Below, piece by piece: positions 53,809-61,372 of a DNA stretch of 64,000 nt. The stretch covers positions 22,566 to 86,565 of the forward strand of contig NZ_NTMH01000024.1 in the NCBI RefSeq assembly GCF_002307475.1. The letters run 5' to 3'. Source of the stretch: Pantoea allii. Its GTDB lineage: Bacteria; Pseudomonadota; Gammaproteobacteria; Enterobacterales; Enterobacteriaceae. Numbering within the stretch: position 1 is the stretch's first letter; the number at the start of each line of letters is the position of its first letter. Under the pieces are notes generated by a model. The model saw only the letters and a list, made by a program, of their open reading frames with translations. It did no database searches and was not told where the DNA came from. A program made the position numbers and the translations under genes.

Positions 53809-53954
53809 ATGAAGTTTTCTCATATCGTTGTCCGCTATGAGCGAAGCGAAATATTTGCTGGCTCTCGAAGCGCGACACTCGCCCTTACTGAAGCCATAAA
53901 AAGCTTGTCGAATGTCTTAGGGCGTGAAGCGGACATCGGGCTGCATGTCAAAAT
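53809..53954 (+). pseudogene. 5' part of an ORF split by the IS3-family element
   Basis: ATG 53809 (MKFSHIVVRYERSEIF...) is open up to the insertion point at 53954. Removing the IS and one AAAT copy restores a continuous frame into 55180-55420 (stop at 55418-55420), 128 codons in total. The first half looks protein-like, the second half less so and carries one of the dispersed hairpin repeats. No ribosome site is obvious, so coding status is uncertain. Confidence 0.3.
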
Positions 53955-54025
53955 TGACCTGCTCCCCGTTGATTAATACACCGCGATGTTAGTAATGTCT
54001 TCATAAGCCACATGAGGACATCCCC

Positions 54026-54289
54026 ATGAAGAAGCGTTTTTCCGACGAACAGATCATCAGTATTCTCCGCGAGGCTGAAGCCGGAGTTTCTGCCCGTGAA
54101 CTCTGCCGTAAGCACGCCATTTCCGACGCCACGTTTTATACCTGGCGTAAGAAGTATGGCGGCATGGAGGTGCCTGAGGTTAAGCGCCTGAAGTCGCTTG
54201 AGGAAGAGAACGCCAGACTCAAGAAGCTGCTCGCCGAGGCCATGCTGGATAAGGAGGCGCTTCAGGTGGCTCTTGGGCGAAAGTACTGA
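54026..54289 (+). CDS. IS3-family OrfA (transposase DNA-binding part)
   Basis: 87 aa. Helix-turn-helix [20 protein letters not shown] and [24 protein letters not shown], followed by a leucine-zipper-like helix ([25 protein letters not shown]). OrfA acts as terminal inverted repeat binder and, fused to OrfB by -1 frameshifting, gives the full transposase. Confidence 0.95.
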   Translation: MKKRFSDEQIISILREAEAGVSARELCRKHAISDATFYTWRKKYGGMEVPEVKRLKSLEEENARLKKLLAEAMLDKEALQVALGRKY

Positions 54290-54312
54290 CGACAGACCAG
54301 AAGCGCGAAGTC

Positions 54313-55146
54313 GTGGTGTTGATGTGTGATGCGACCGGTCTGTCGCAACGTCGTGCCTGCAGACTCACAGGTTTGTCCCTGTCGACCTGCCGCTATGACG
54401 CTCAGCGTCCGGCGGCTGATGCCCATTTATCAGGGCGCATTACTGAACTGGCACTGGAGCGCAGGCGTTTTGGCTACCGCCGCATATGGCAGTTACTGCG
54501 CCGTGAAGGGCTTCTGGTTAATCACAAGCGCGTGTACCGCCTTTATCATCTGAACGGGCTGGGCGTTAAACGCAGACGTCGTCGTAAAGGGCTTGCAACA
54601 GAACGTCTGCCGCTGCTCCGCCCGGCGGCGCCCAACATGACCTGGTCGATGGATTTCGTCATGGATGCGCTGGCTACTGGTCGCAGGATCAAGTGCCTTA
54701 CCTGCGTCGATGACTTCACAAAGGAATGCCTGACGGTCACTGTTGCCTTCGGGATTTCAGGCGTGCAGGTCACGCGTATTCTGGACAGCATTGCGCTGTT
54801 TCGCGGCTATCCGGCTACGATAAGAACCGATCAGGGCCCGGAGTTTACCTGCCGCGCGCTCGATCAGTGGGCCTTTGAGCATGGAGTGGAGCTGCGACTT
54901 ATCCAGCCCGGCAAGCCGACGCAGAACGGATTTATTGAGAGTTTTAACGGACGCTTTCGCGATGAATGCCTGAATGAACACTGGTTCAGCGACGTCAATC
55001 ATGCCAGGAAAACCATCAGCGAATGGCGTCAGGATTATAACGAATGTCGCCCGCACTCCACGCTGAATTATCAGACGCCGTCTGAATTTGCAGCGAGCTG
55101 GAGAAAGGGTAATTCTGAGAGTGAAGGATCCGACATTACTAACTGA
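54313..55146 (+). CDS. IS3-family OrfB (DDE transposase)
   Basis: 277 aa from the GTG at 54313; the frame is open further upstream and is -1 relative to orfA, so the normal product is an OrfAB fusion. HTH-21 region ([17 protein letters not shown]), then the rve/DDE core: WSMDFVMD (Asp), RTDQGPEF (Asp) and [17 protein letters not shown] (Glu), with [14 protein letters not shown] typical of the group. Confidence 0.95.
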   Translation: MVLMCDATGLSQRRACRLTGLSLSTCRYDAQRPAADAHLSGRITELALERRRFGYRRIWQLLRREGLLVNHKRVYRLYHLNGLGVKRRRRRKGLATERLPLLRPAAPNMTWSMDFVMDALATGRRIKCLTCVDDFTKECLTVTVAFGISGVQVTRILDSIALFRGYPATIRTDQGPEFTCRALDQWAFEHGVELRLIQPGKPTQNGFIESFNGRFRDECLNEHWFSDVNHARKTISEWRQDYNECRPHSTLNYQTPSEFAASWRKGNSESEGSDITN

Positions 55147-55494
55147 GCTTTGTATCTAATCCTGGGGGCAGGTCAAAATGTCATTGTCTAATATCACCTC
55201 GCCATTGTGTCATGTGCAAAAAAGCAAGAAGAAAAACTCTGCTGGCGGTAAATCGTATTCGGGGAAACCCGCCACCGCCGGAGTTTTACCGAACGGCGCA
55301 GCGGGGCAACCGGCGCGGCCTGCTCCGGCGCTGACTGCCCGACCACTATATCTGGTATGGTCCCCAGCTGAGAAAGGCACAATATATAGTGATGAGCGCC
55401 GCAGCGGAACGATTCGGTAATATGCGGGTTTTACCGAATGGCCGCAGAACGTGCTCGGGGATGAAGGGCCGTTATGCAGGATGAGTAGTAGATA

Positions 55495-55523
55495 TTGACG
55501 GATTCATTTGAGTCCTGTAACCT
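55495..55523 (+). promoter_or_regulatory. Possible promoter of the TenpI antitoxin RNA
   Basis: TTGACG at 55495-55500, 17-bp spacer, TAACCT at 55518-55523 with a preceding TG (extended -10). The -10 match is poor, but the position, 15 bp before the first RNA repeat, is right. Confidence 0.35.
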
Positions 55524-55537
55524 TAACAGCGTAGTTA

Positions 55538-55673
55538 GTGGCGGTAGGAACATCCCCACGTAAAAAACTTAAATTCCTGTTATTATTGTGGCGGTAGGAA
55601 CATCCCCACGTTAAAAACCTAAATTCCTTGTATTAACTACCCTAAAAACCTCGACGCTAGTCGGGGTTTTTTT
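55538..55673 (+). ncRNA. TenpI-like antitoxin RNA: two 50-nt repeats and terminator
   Basis: Two tandem 50-bp units (55538-55587 and 55588-55637), each beginning GTGGCGGTAGGAACATCCCC then ACG, and continuing into AAAACNTAAATTCC. A short GTGG/CCAC pairing is possible in each. They are followed by the intrinsic terminator CCTCGAC-GCTA-GTCGGGG plus T7 (55649-55673), only 20 bp before the toxin gene. A repeat RNA, terminator and toxin ORF in this order define type III toxin-antitoxin loci; the toxin folds onto the processed RNA repeats. Confidence 0.75.
55645..55673 (+). terminator. Intrinsic terminator/attenuator between antitoxin RNA and toxin gene
   Basis: CCTCGAC (55649-55655), loop GCTA, GTCGGGG (55660-55666), then seven T residues. 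Partial readthrough sets the RNA to toxin mRNA ratio in type III systems. Confidence 0.85.
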
Positions 55674-55693
55674 GTATCTAACGAAGGACAATC

Positions 55694-56197
55694 ATGGAAC
55701 TGAAAAAGTTAGACGACTCATTTTATGTTGATAATCCTGTATTGATTCAAGCCCTTGATTTTGATAACAAAGAAAGAGAGTGGATGCTATATGATGCTGC
55801 CGGAGAGAAGAAAACGCGGGGGCATGGCATTGTAAAAATTGAACTCAACGGACTGACTTTTGCCATACCTGTGCGTTCCAACATCCAGCACGATGAAAGT
55901 TTTATTCTCGAAGTAAACAGGTCACGAGATCGAAGAAATAAAGGCATGGGGCTTGATTACCAAAAGGCTGTTCTTATCCGAGATGCGGCGCATATCAGTA
56001 ATGAAGACTTTGTTCTCAGAACCAAGCAGGCAGGTAGAAAACTTGTGGGTAAAGAGGAACATATCACGACCATGTTTACTCACTATGTTGAAAAATATAT
56101 CAAAGCCGTGCGTAAGAATGACCGAAATATTCTTAACAGCATGGAATACCGGTTCACAACTCTCATTAATTATCACGCCGAACTGGGCTTACCCTAA
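55694..56197 (+). CDS. tenpN: TenpN-family type III toxin (endoribonuclease)
   Basis: 167 aa; ATG 55694 follows GAAGGA. ELNGLTFAIPVRSNIQHDESFIL and KGMGLDYQKAVLIRD are family hallmarks of TenpN within the ToxN/AbiQ fold, where the (F/Y)AIP.RSN segment and a following Lys-rich loop form the active site. TenpN should be a sequence-specific RNase inhibited by the repeat RNA upstream. Type III systems act in phage abortive infection and plasmid maintenance. The family assignment is from memory of the motifs. Confidence 0.75.
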   Translation: MELKKLDDSFYVDNPVLIQALDFDNKEREWMLYDAAGEKKTRGHGIVKIELNGLTFAIPVRSNIQHDESFILEVNRSRDRRNKGMGLDYQKAVLIRDAAHISNEDFVLRTKQAGRKLVGKEEHITTMFTHYVEKYIKAVRKNDRNILNSMEYRFTTLINYHAELGLP

Positions 56198-56253
56198 GTG
56201 ACAGCAAGCCTTCGGTAATATGGGCGTTTTACCGAACGGCGGCAGAAGGGCGT

Positions 56254-56274
56254 AAAAAAACCGCCTGGCGGCGG
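56254..56274 (-). terminator. Intrinsic terminator of the SLOG gene
   Basis: CCGCC (56261-56265) / GGCGG (56270-56274) stem with loop TGGC; on the minus strand it is followed by seven T residues (complement of 56254-56260). It ends the PRTase-SLOG operon and lies back to back with the end of the TenpN gene. Confidence 0.8.
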
Positions 56275-56303
56275 CTTTGACTACAGTAAAGAAGATCTTC
56301 ACG

Positions 56304-56861
56304 TCAGATTAGAGCCATCTGCTCATTATTCAGCTGCGCAAGCCTTTCGGACAGTTTTATCTTCCCTTCAACTTTTTCAAGGGATGATGGCGACATGAAG
56401 CTAATCAGCTTATCAATATCTTTGGGTTCTTTAATAAGAACAAACTCTCTTGTCTTATTGATGAAAACAGCTGAATTTTTCTTTTTCGAAAGCAGCTCAA
56501 TGACGTTGCTTAATGTGCCTGGACTTTTTGTGTCCCAGACCATGAGGCCACAGTCTGCTGCTTCTGCCATCTTGATATCTTTAGCTGTGTAGAACTCACG
56601 GGTACCGGGGCGATAGTCTGATTTGACGAGCTCCACGGGCCACGAACCGAAATTGTGCCGTGGTTGGGGATCACTGGTAAACACCGTTGCGGCACTGTAA
56701 CCCAGTTGTTTAAGTTCAAGCTGTACGGAAGAATCAACGCCAGACGCGTCACCGACAACAACATCAAAATTCTTACCAACAATTTTTTTTAAACGCTCAA
56801 CGATAAGCGGATCGAGTTTCTTGATGGTTATTGAGCCAGCAACGAACACTGTCGTCGTCAT
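56304..56861 (-). CDS. SLOG-domain protein (YpsA-related nucleotide-binding fold)
   Basis: 185 aa. Rossmann-like core: FVAGSITIKKLDP (first strand and glycine turn), DVVVGDASGVDSSVQLELKQLGY and ATVFTSDPQPR, then AADCGLMVWDTKSPGTLSNVIELL. These are features of SLOG (SMF/DprA-LOG) proteins such as the YspA/cpYpsA group, which bind or process nucleotide-derived ligands. It is coupled to the PRTase gene upstream (2-bp gap, GGAG ribosome site). The C-terminal about 45 residues are helical. Function inferred: sensor or effector in a nucleotide-based conflict system. Confidence 0.75.
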   Translation of the reverse strand: MTTTVFVAGSITIKKLDPLIVERLKKIVGKNFDVVVGDASGVDSSVQLELKQLGYSAATVFTSDPQPRHNFGSWPVELVKSDYRPGTREFYTAKDIKMAEAADCGLMVWDTKSPGTLSNVIELLSKKKNSAVFINKTREFVLIKEPKDIDKLISFMSPSSLEKVEGKIKLSERLAQLNNEQMALI

Positions 56862-56863
56862 GA

Positions 56864-57439
56864 TTATCTCCAGGTTAGCGCCGCGACGTAGATATTATCA
56901 ATTTTATTATAGCCGCGTAGTGCCGCACAAGCAGCCTCCATTGATGCGCCGGTGTGGTAGAGGTCATCAATCACTAAAACATTCCACCGCCCCTCATTCT
57001 CGATAATCTCTTCACAGGAAAAGCTGTCAGTAATAGCGGCAACTTTTTGCTCTTTAGTATCAAGATTCTTGAGCGATACGCCGCCAGCAGCCTTGAGCAG
57101 CATAGTCGTGAAACAGGGAACACCGGCTAACTGCGCCAGCGCCACTTCGTTTACGGGTTGACGCGCCCGGACGTTAGACGCGGCCATAGGAACGATAAAA
57201 CCGACATCTTCAAAGAGGGGATAGGCGTTATCATATAGGCACTGGGCCAGCGGCTGAACCTGATTCCAGTCCGAACGGTATTTAAGCTGAAATAAAGCCT
57301 CACCCACGTCTGTTCGGACGGTGTCATAAACGTTATGCCCGAACTCGTTCTGCCCTGTCACGACGCTGTACTTGCTGTGTTTGTCGAGAACAACACCTTT
57401 GTCCCAATTACCTGCTATGTCTTTTAAATTCACGTTCAT
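56864..57439 (-). CDS. Phosphoribosyltransferase-fold protein (PRTase)
   Basis: 191 aa. ATG 57439 is chosen (MNVNLKDIAGNWDKGVVLDKH; AAGG upstream); a longer in-frame ORF begins in non-coding DNA. The PRPP-binding signature WNVLVIDDLYHTGASMEAA is near residue 150, and FIVPMAASNVRARQPVNEVALAQLAG forms the preceding strand and loop. The family is type I PRTase similar to ComF/amidophosphoribosyltransferase-like proteins. First gene of a two-gene operon with the SLOG protein. Confidence 0.8.
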   Translation of the reverse strand: MNVNLKDIAGNWDKGVVLDKHSKYSVVTGQNEFGHNVYDTVRTDVGEALFQLKYRSDWNQVQPLAQCLYDNAYPLFEDVGFIVPMAASNVRARQPVNEVALAQLAGVPCFTTMLLKAAGGVSLKNLDTKEQKVAAITDSFSCEEIIENEGRWNVLVIDDLYHTGASMEAACAALRGYNKIDNIYVAALTWR

Positions 57440-57560
57440 CGTATGCACCTTCACATCGTTACAAGATGTGAATGAAGATATGCCTGTCGGGATAATTCTT
57501 AAATAAATCTTTAGTGTAATTGCAGTGGGACGATTCGGTAGAATCGGGGTTTTACCGAAT

Positions 57561-57944
57561 CCGGCAAAAGATAGCTTCCTATAGTGTCCGCTTCTGGCAC
57601 AAATTGGGCTCGCCAACAGATCGATATCCGCTTAAAAAACAAAGAAGATGACGTGTGCTCATCAATATGGGCGAATTAGAAACACTGGGACTTTTAGTCC
57701 CCTTGCTTACTCCCTGCTTTAATCTTTTATCTTCAATTATTTTGAGTTTTTACTCATATGGGTAAATGCTCATTCCCACCTTCCCAGTTGGTATTCAAAT
57801 GAGTAAATGTTTTTGTGAGTAAATACTCATTTACATATTTACTCCTTTGTGTAAATGTGTAAAACCGCTTTGCAAACGTACTTAATACCCATATACTCAT
57901 TTACTCATAGTTCCATTTTAGTTTTGACATAGGGTTTTGATGAT
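57561..57944 (+). promoter_or_regulatory. parF upstream region with ACTC/GAGT boxes
   Basis: About 380 bp. From 57744 on, many tetramers ACTC or GAGT occur (57744, 57752, 57800, 57817, 57825, 57841, 57895, 57903), several at 8-bp spacing (57817/57825/57841 and 57895/57903), separated by AT-rich spacers such as AAAT and ATTT. In TP228, ParG recognises 5'-ACTC boxes with 4-bp AT-rich spacers in its operator and in the centromere parH, so this is the likely operator/centromere. No gene. Confidence 0.7.
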
Positions 57945-58565
57945 ATGAAGGTTATTTCTTTTTTGAATCCTAAAGGTGGGTCGGGTAAGACAACTGCTGT
58001 GATCAACGTCAGTACTGCGATGGCCAGAAGTGGATACAACATTGCTGTAGTTGATACCGACCCACAGATGAGCCTTACAAATTGGAGTAAGTCTGACAAA
58101 GCAACTTTTGATGTGTTCACAGCAGCATCTGAAAAAGACGTATACGGAATTCGTAAAGACCTCGCTGAATATGATTACGTTATCGTTGACGGAGCTGGTT
58201 CGCTATCCGTAATCACCTCTGCTGCGGTGATGGTAAGCGATCTTGTAATTATACCTGTGACACCTAGCCCTTTAGATTTCTCTGCTGCAGGTAGTGTTGT
58301 CACAGTTCTTGAAGCTCAAGCATACAGCCGAAAAGTTGAAGCCCGTTTTCTGATCACCCGAAAAATTGAGCAGGCAACCATGCTTAATGTGCTTAAAGAA
58401 AGCATTAAGGATACCGGGGTGAAAGGTTTTCGCACGGCAATAACTCAGCGCCAAGTGTATGTAAAATCTATCCTCGACGGGGACAGTGTGTTTGAATCTA
58501 ACGATGGCGCAGCTAAGGGTGAGGTAGAAATCCTTACTAAAGAGATACTTAATACATTTGAGTAA
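57945..58565 (+). CDS. parF: ParF, Walker-type partition ATPase
   Basis: 206 aa, the length of TP228 ParF, and extremely similar in the parts I remember. Deviant Walker A KGGSGKTT (residues 10-18), Walker A' with VVDTDPQMSLTNW, and DYVIVDGAGSLSVITSAAVMVSDLVIIPVTPSPLDF. ParF binds ATP, polymerises and moves plasmid copies together with ParG. It is preceded by ACTC-box DNA and followed by the GCTC array and parG. Confidence 0.95.
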   Translation: MKVISFLNPKGGSGKTTAVINVSTAMARSGYNIAVVDTDPQMSLTNWSKSDKATFDVFTAASEKDVYGIRKDLAEYDYVIVDGAGSLSVITSAAVMVSDLVIIPVTPSPLDFSAAGSVVTVLEAQAYSRKVEARFLITRKIEQATMLNVLKESIKDTGVKGFRTAITQRQVYVKSILDGDSVFESNDGAAKGEVEILTKEILNTFE

Positions 58566-58575
58566 ATGAGTTTAC

Positions 58576-58659
58576 ACTCAAAAGCTCAAAAGCTCAAAAG
58601 CTCAAAAGCTCAAAAGCTCAAAAGCTCAAAAGCTCAAAAGCTCAAAAGCTCAAAAGCTC
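58576..58659 (+). repeat. Eleven-box GCTC array between parF and parG
   Basis: One ACTC and ten GCTC tetramers at exactly 8-bp spacing (58576, 58584 and so on to 58656), each separated by AAAA. This is the box-and-spacer grammar of ParG binding sites in TP228-type systems, with G instead of A at the first position and perfect regularity. It could be a ParG-bound centromere or a site that controls parG. Confidence 0.85.
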
Positions 58660-58693
58660 ATTCATTTAGTCAGATCGTACCGTGGAGATTTAC

Positions 58694-58924
58694 ATGGCGC
58701 TTGAAAAGGCTCATAGCAGTAATAAAAAAATGACTTTTGGTGAAAACAGAGATCTCAAAAGGATAGTCACACAACCTGTTGTGTCAGGAAAAGTTAAACG
58801 GGTAAACGTTAACTTTGATGAGGAAAAGCATATAAGGTTCAAAGCCGCTTGTGCAAGAAAAGGAACGTCAATAACCGATGTCATCAATCATCTAGTAGAT
58901 GGATGGCTTAAAGAAAACGAATAA
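58694..58924 (+). CDS. parG: ParG, ribbon-helix-helix centromere-binding protein
   Basis: 76 aa from ATG 58694, the exact length of TP228 ParG. The mobile N-terminal tail (MALEKAHSSNKKMTFGEN...) carries the arginine-containing region that stimulates ParF. The C-terminal RHH fold (VKRVNVNFDEEKHIRFKAA, CARKGTSITDVINHLVDGWL) binds DNA. An upstream in-frame GTG (58682) is less likely. Unlike in TP228, 128 bp with the GCTC array separate it from parF. Confidence 0.95.
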   Translation: MALEKAHSSNKKMTFGENRDLKRIVTQPVVSGKVKRVNVNFDEEKHIRFKAACARKGTSITDVINHLVDGWLKENE

Positions 58925-59008
58925 AAGTCATCTCTTAATAAGATAAATGTTTGCCAACAAACAAACCCTTCAAAAGAACTGGGAATTTGTTAAATCTGTG
59001 AGGCCATT

Positions 59009-59251
59009 ATGAACAGATTGTTTTTTATGATTGCGGGATTTATTGGACTCAGAAAGCTCACCGGAAAAGATAGAAAAAGTGCGGCTGAATGGGGTTTTTT
59101 ACTAGGAATGGCGTGTATAGCTCCACTTTTGTTAGGGATTATTGAAAGTGTGATTGCCAAAGTGGTACTCCAGCTGTTTTGGGGCGTTTTTATCACCCGA
59201 TCAGCTTTTCTGGCCAATGATACCTGGAAAAAGAACAAGCAGCAGCGCTGA
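59009..59251 (+). CDS. Small membrane protein
   Basis: 80 aa with two predicted spans (about 28-48 and 52-66), basic N- and C-termini (KKNKQQR). Not recognised. It lies 84 bp after parG in the same direction and could be part of the same transcript. Confidence 0.5.
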   Translation: MNRLFFMIAGFIGLRKLTGKDRKSAAEWGFLLGMACIAPLLLGIIESVIAKVVLQLFWGVFITRSAFLANDTWKKNKQQR

Positions 59252-59329
59252 AACTTGAGCTTAAGTTTCCGATGAACCTCTGCGCGCAGCTTAACGACAG
59301 TCTGAAAATTAATAATCAAGGCAGGCACC

Positions 59330-59578
59330 ATGAGCAGCTTCAGCGATATCCGGCCGGTTAACATTACCCACGAAGGGTTTGACCGCAGCCACAATGGCCA
59401 GTATTTCCAGACCAAAGACCTAGATATGGAATACGGCATGGCCGATTACTGTATCTTTAACGGACAGCTCTACAGGAATGTCAGTGATGCCGGGGCAGAG
59501 GAGTCCGCCGCGGTGCCTGTGCCGCATACGGGCACAGTCGGTATCTACACATCGGTTAAAGAGTGCAATCAAAGCTGA
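59330..59578 (+). CDS. Unknown small protein
   Basis: 82 aa, acidic and soluble (HEGFDRSHNGQYFQTKDLDMEYGMADYCIFNGQLYRNV). Predicted beta strands. ATG 59330 follows AAGGCAGG. Its end overlaps the next gene by 16 bp. Confidence 0.5.
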   Translation: MSSFSDIRPVNITHEGFDRSHNGQYFQTKDLDMEYGMADYCIFNGQLYRNVSDAGAEESAAVPVPHTGTVGIYTSVKECNQS

Positions 59579-60015
59579 TTTACTGGGTGGAATACCAGCT
59601 CGTGTTTGAAGCAGGCAAACTCATGACCGTCGTGCTTATGGACAAAACGCTGCAGGAAGATCTGCGGGACCTCTCTAAACTTCGGCCGTCTAAACCGGCC
59701 AACAGGGTGGAAGTCACGATCAGCGTGAAAGAGCTGAGTGGGGAAAGACAGCGGGCATTTGCGGCCTCGCTGACGGACGAGAAACTGTCACGCATCCGCG
59801 ATATTCTCGGCGAGCCGACGGCATCCATTTTCTTTCCCGCTGTACCCGCAGTGGCAGGGAATAATGATCAGTTCTTACGCTTCTCGTCAGTCATGACGGT
59901 GGCATCTGTGGTACAGAGCATGGAAGATTTACGAAGCGCCGCCGACGAAAACCTGAATGTAATCTCCCCCACAGGTGACAGGATTGTACTTATTGATGAG
60001 TTACACTCAAAATAA
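59563..60015 (+). CDS. Unknown protein coupled to the preceding gene
   Basis: 150 aa from GTG 59563 (overlap of 16 bp with the 82-aa gene); an internal ATG (59623) is an alternative. Helical middle (KTLQEDLRDLSKLRPS), strand-rich ends. No family recognised. It lies tail to tail with umuC. Confidence 0.5.
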   Translation: MQSKLIYWVEYQLVFEAGKLMTVVLMDKTLQEDLRDLSKLRPSKPANRVEVTISVKELSGERQRAFAASLTDEKLSRIRDILGEPTASIFFPAVPAVAGNNDQFLRFSSVMTVASVVQSMEDLRSAADENLNVISPTGDRIVLIDELHSK

Positions 60016-60089
60016 GGGTTCCACCGGTTCAGTCCTGATGATATGAAGTCTGAATGACGTTCGCACAGTCACCTTCTCTGTGCGCTGGT

Positions 60090-61370
60090 TCAGATTACCC
60101 GGGCAACCGGTATATCGCTCCAGCGCGTCGTCCACGCAGGTGACAGCATGTCCCGCTTCATCTTCCATTCGGTATCAATTCCCTGACCCGCAAACCATAC
60201 CCGTCCCAGTCCTGACTGATTGATGCCGTCCAGCACCTGCATCAGTTGTGCGCTGTTGGCCCGCGGCCGGTTGTCGTCAAACAGGTTCAGCTGGCTGACG
60301 CCGTGAGGGGTGAAGTCGTCAAGCATGACGCCGGCCTTCATGTACCGGTGGCCATCAATCCAGATGCGGTCCAGCGCGCGCATGGCCACGCCGATAATGT
60401 CCCGCGTGTCCTGCGTGGGCAGGGTGAGGTTTTCCCCGGCAGTGTTGCCGTAGAACGTCTCGCCGACCGCATGCGGCGACGTCCGGACAAACACGCTGAT
60501 GTGCCTGCAGTACTGGCGTTCACCCCGGAGCTTCTCGGCGGCGCGAGTTGCGTACTGGCAGAGTGCCTGCTGCATGGCCACTTTGGTGGTAATGCGTGAA
60601 CCGAAACTGCGGCTGCAGACAATCTGCTGCTTTGCCGGCGGCATCTCCTCCAGGGGAATGCACGCCTCACCGTTCAGCTCGCGCACCGTCCTTTCCAGCA
60701 CCACCGAAAAGTTCTTGCGGATAAAAGTGGGATGCGTGCGTGCCAGCTCGAGCGCGTTGGTGATGCCGAGCAGGTTCAGCTTTTTGCCGATGCGCCTGCC
60801 AACACCCCAGATTTCCTCAACGGGCTGGCGCATCAGCAGCGCCTCGGTCCGTTTCGGGTTACCGGGCGTCAGCGCCAGCACGCCCTTAAACTGGGGCCAC
60901 TCTTTGGAGGCCCACTGGGCTGATTTTGCTAAAGTTTTACTGGGGCCGCTGCCGATCCCGATGGTCAGGCCGGTTCTGGCCAGCACATGAGCACGCAGCC
61001 GGTGACCGAAGTGCTCAAAGTCCTCACAGCCATCGATGCCGGTCAGGTCAAGGAAGCATTCATCGATTGAGTACTGTTCTGCGCGAGGGACCATTTCCTC
61101 CAGCGTTGACATGATCCTGACCGATAATGAATGATAAAGGGCGTAGTTTGAGCTGAAAATGTGAACCTTTTCAGGGAAATCCAGCGCTTTTAACTGAAAC
61201 CACGGCACCCCCATTTTTATGCCCAGGGCTTTGGCCGCTTTGCTTCTTGCTATGACGCAGCCATCGTTGTTCGAAAGGACGACGACAGGTTTTCCCCGCA
61301 AATCAGGCCGGAAAAGGGCCTCACAGGACGCATAGAAGCTGTTGACGTCAGCCAGACCAAACATCGCCAT
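60090..61370 (-). CDS. umuC: UmuC-like translesion DNA polymerase (Pol V catalytic subunit)
   Basis: 426 aa (UmuC 422). Y-family landmarks: FGLADVNSFYASCEALFRPDL, the steric/catalytic region VVVLSNNDGCVIARSKAAKALGI, YSIDECFLDLTG (catalytic acidic pair), and helix-hairpin-helix VEEIWGVGRRIGKKL. The little-finger domain and the C-terminal beta-clamp binding region (SQLNLF) follow. Located 2 bp after umuD; plasmid homologues are MucB, ImpB and RumB. Provides damage-induced mutagenesis and UV protection. Confidence 0.96.
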   Translation of the reverse strand: MAMFGLADVNSFYASCEALFRPDLRGKPVVVLSNNDGCVIARSKAAKALGIKMGVPWFQLKALDFPEKVHIFSSNYALYHSLSVRIMSTLEEMVPRAEQYSIDECFLDLTGIDGCEDFEHFGHRLRAHVLARTGLTIGIGSGPSKTLAKSAQWASKEWPQFKGVLALTPGNPKRTEALLMRQPVEEIWGVGRRIGKKLNLLGITNALELARTHPTFIRKNFSVVLERTVRELNGEACIPLEEMPPAKQQIVCSRSFGSRITTKVAMQQALCQYATRAAEKLRGERQYCRHISVFVRTSPHAVGETFYGNTAGENLTLPTQDTRDIIGVAMRALDRIWIDGHRYMKAGVMLDDFTPHGVSQLNLFDDNRPRANSAQLMQVLDGINQSGLGRVWFAGQGIDTEWKMKRDMLSPAWTTRWSDIPVARVI

Positions 61371-61372
61371 AT

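Larger units (their letters stand above)
53951..55179 (+). mobile_element. IS3-family insertion sequence (IS407-type group), complete
   Basis: The element spans 53955-55175 (1221 bp). Ends are inverted: TGACCTGCTCCCC at the left and, read inward from the right, TGACCTGCCCCCA, with further matching bases inside. A 4-bp target duplication AAAT flanks it (53951-53954 and 55176-55179). It carries orfA and a DDE orfB in overlapping phases. 4-bp duplications fit the IS407 group. The intact duplication and ORFs indicate recent, direct transposition. Confidence 0.93.
55256..57560. repeat. Dispersed TTCGGTAA hairpin repeats
   Basis: Three full copies: ATTCGGTAA / TTACCGAAT at 55412-55439, TTCGGTAA / TTACCGAA at 56211-56236 and ATTCGGTA / TACCGAAT at 57533-57560, each with a 10-12 base loop containing GGGNGTT- or CGGGGTT-like sequence. 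A degenerate copy with GTTTTACCGAACGGCG is at about 55256-55302. All lie between genes of the TenpIN/SLOG cluster and two are followed by GGC(C/G)GCAGAA. They behave like REP-type elements. Confidence 0.65.

Noticed and set aside
55538..55637. CRISPR array
   Set aside because: There are only two 50-bp units, the whole unit (not just a short repeat) is duplicated, no cas genes are near, and the following terminator plus TenpN-like ORF explain it as a type III antitoxin RNA.
58576..58659. Simple-sequence artefact (AAAAGCTC)n
   Set aside because: The tetramer-plus-AT-spacer pattern matches ParG site grammar and lies exactly between parF and parG, so a functional array is more likely; unit number could still be affected by assembly.
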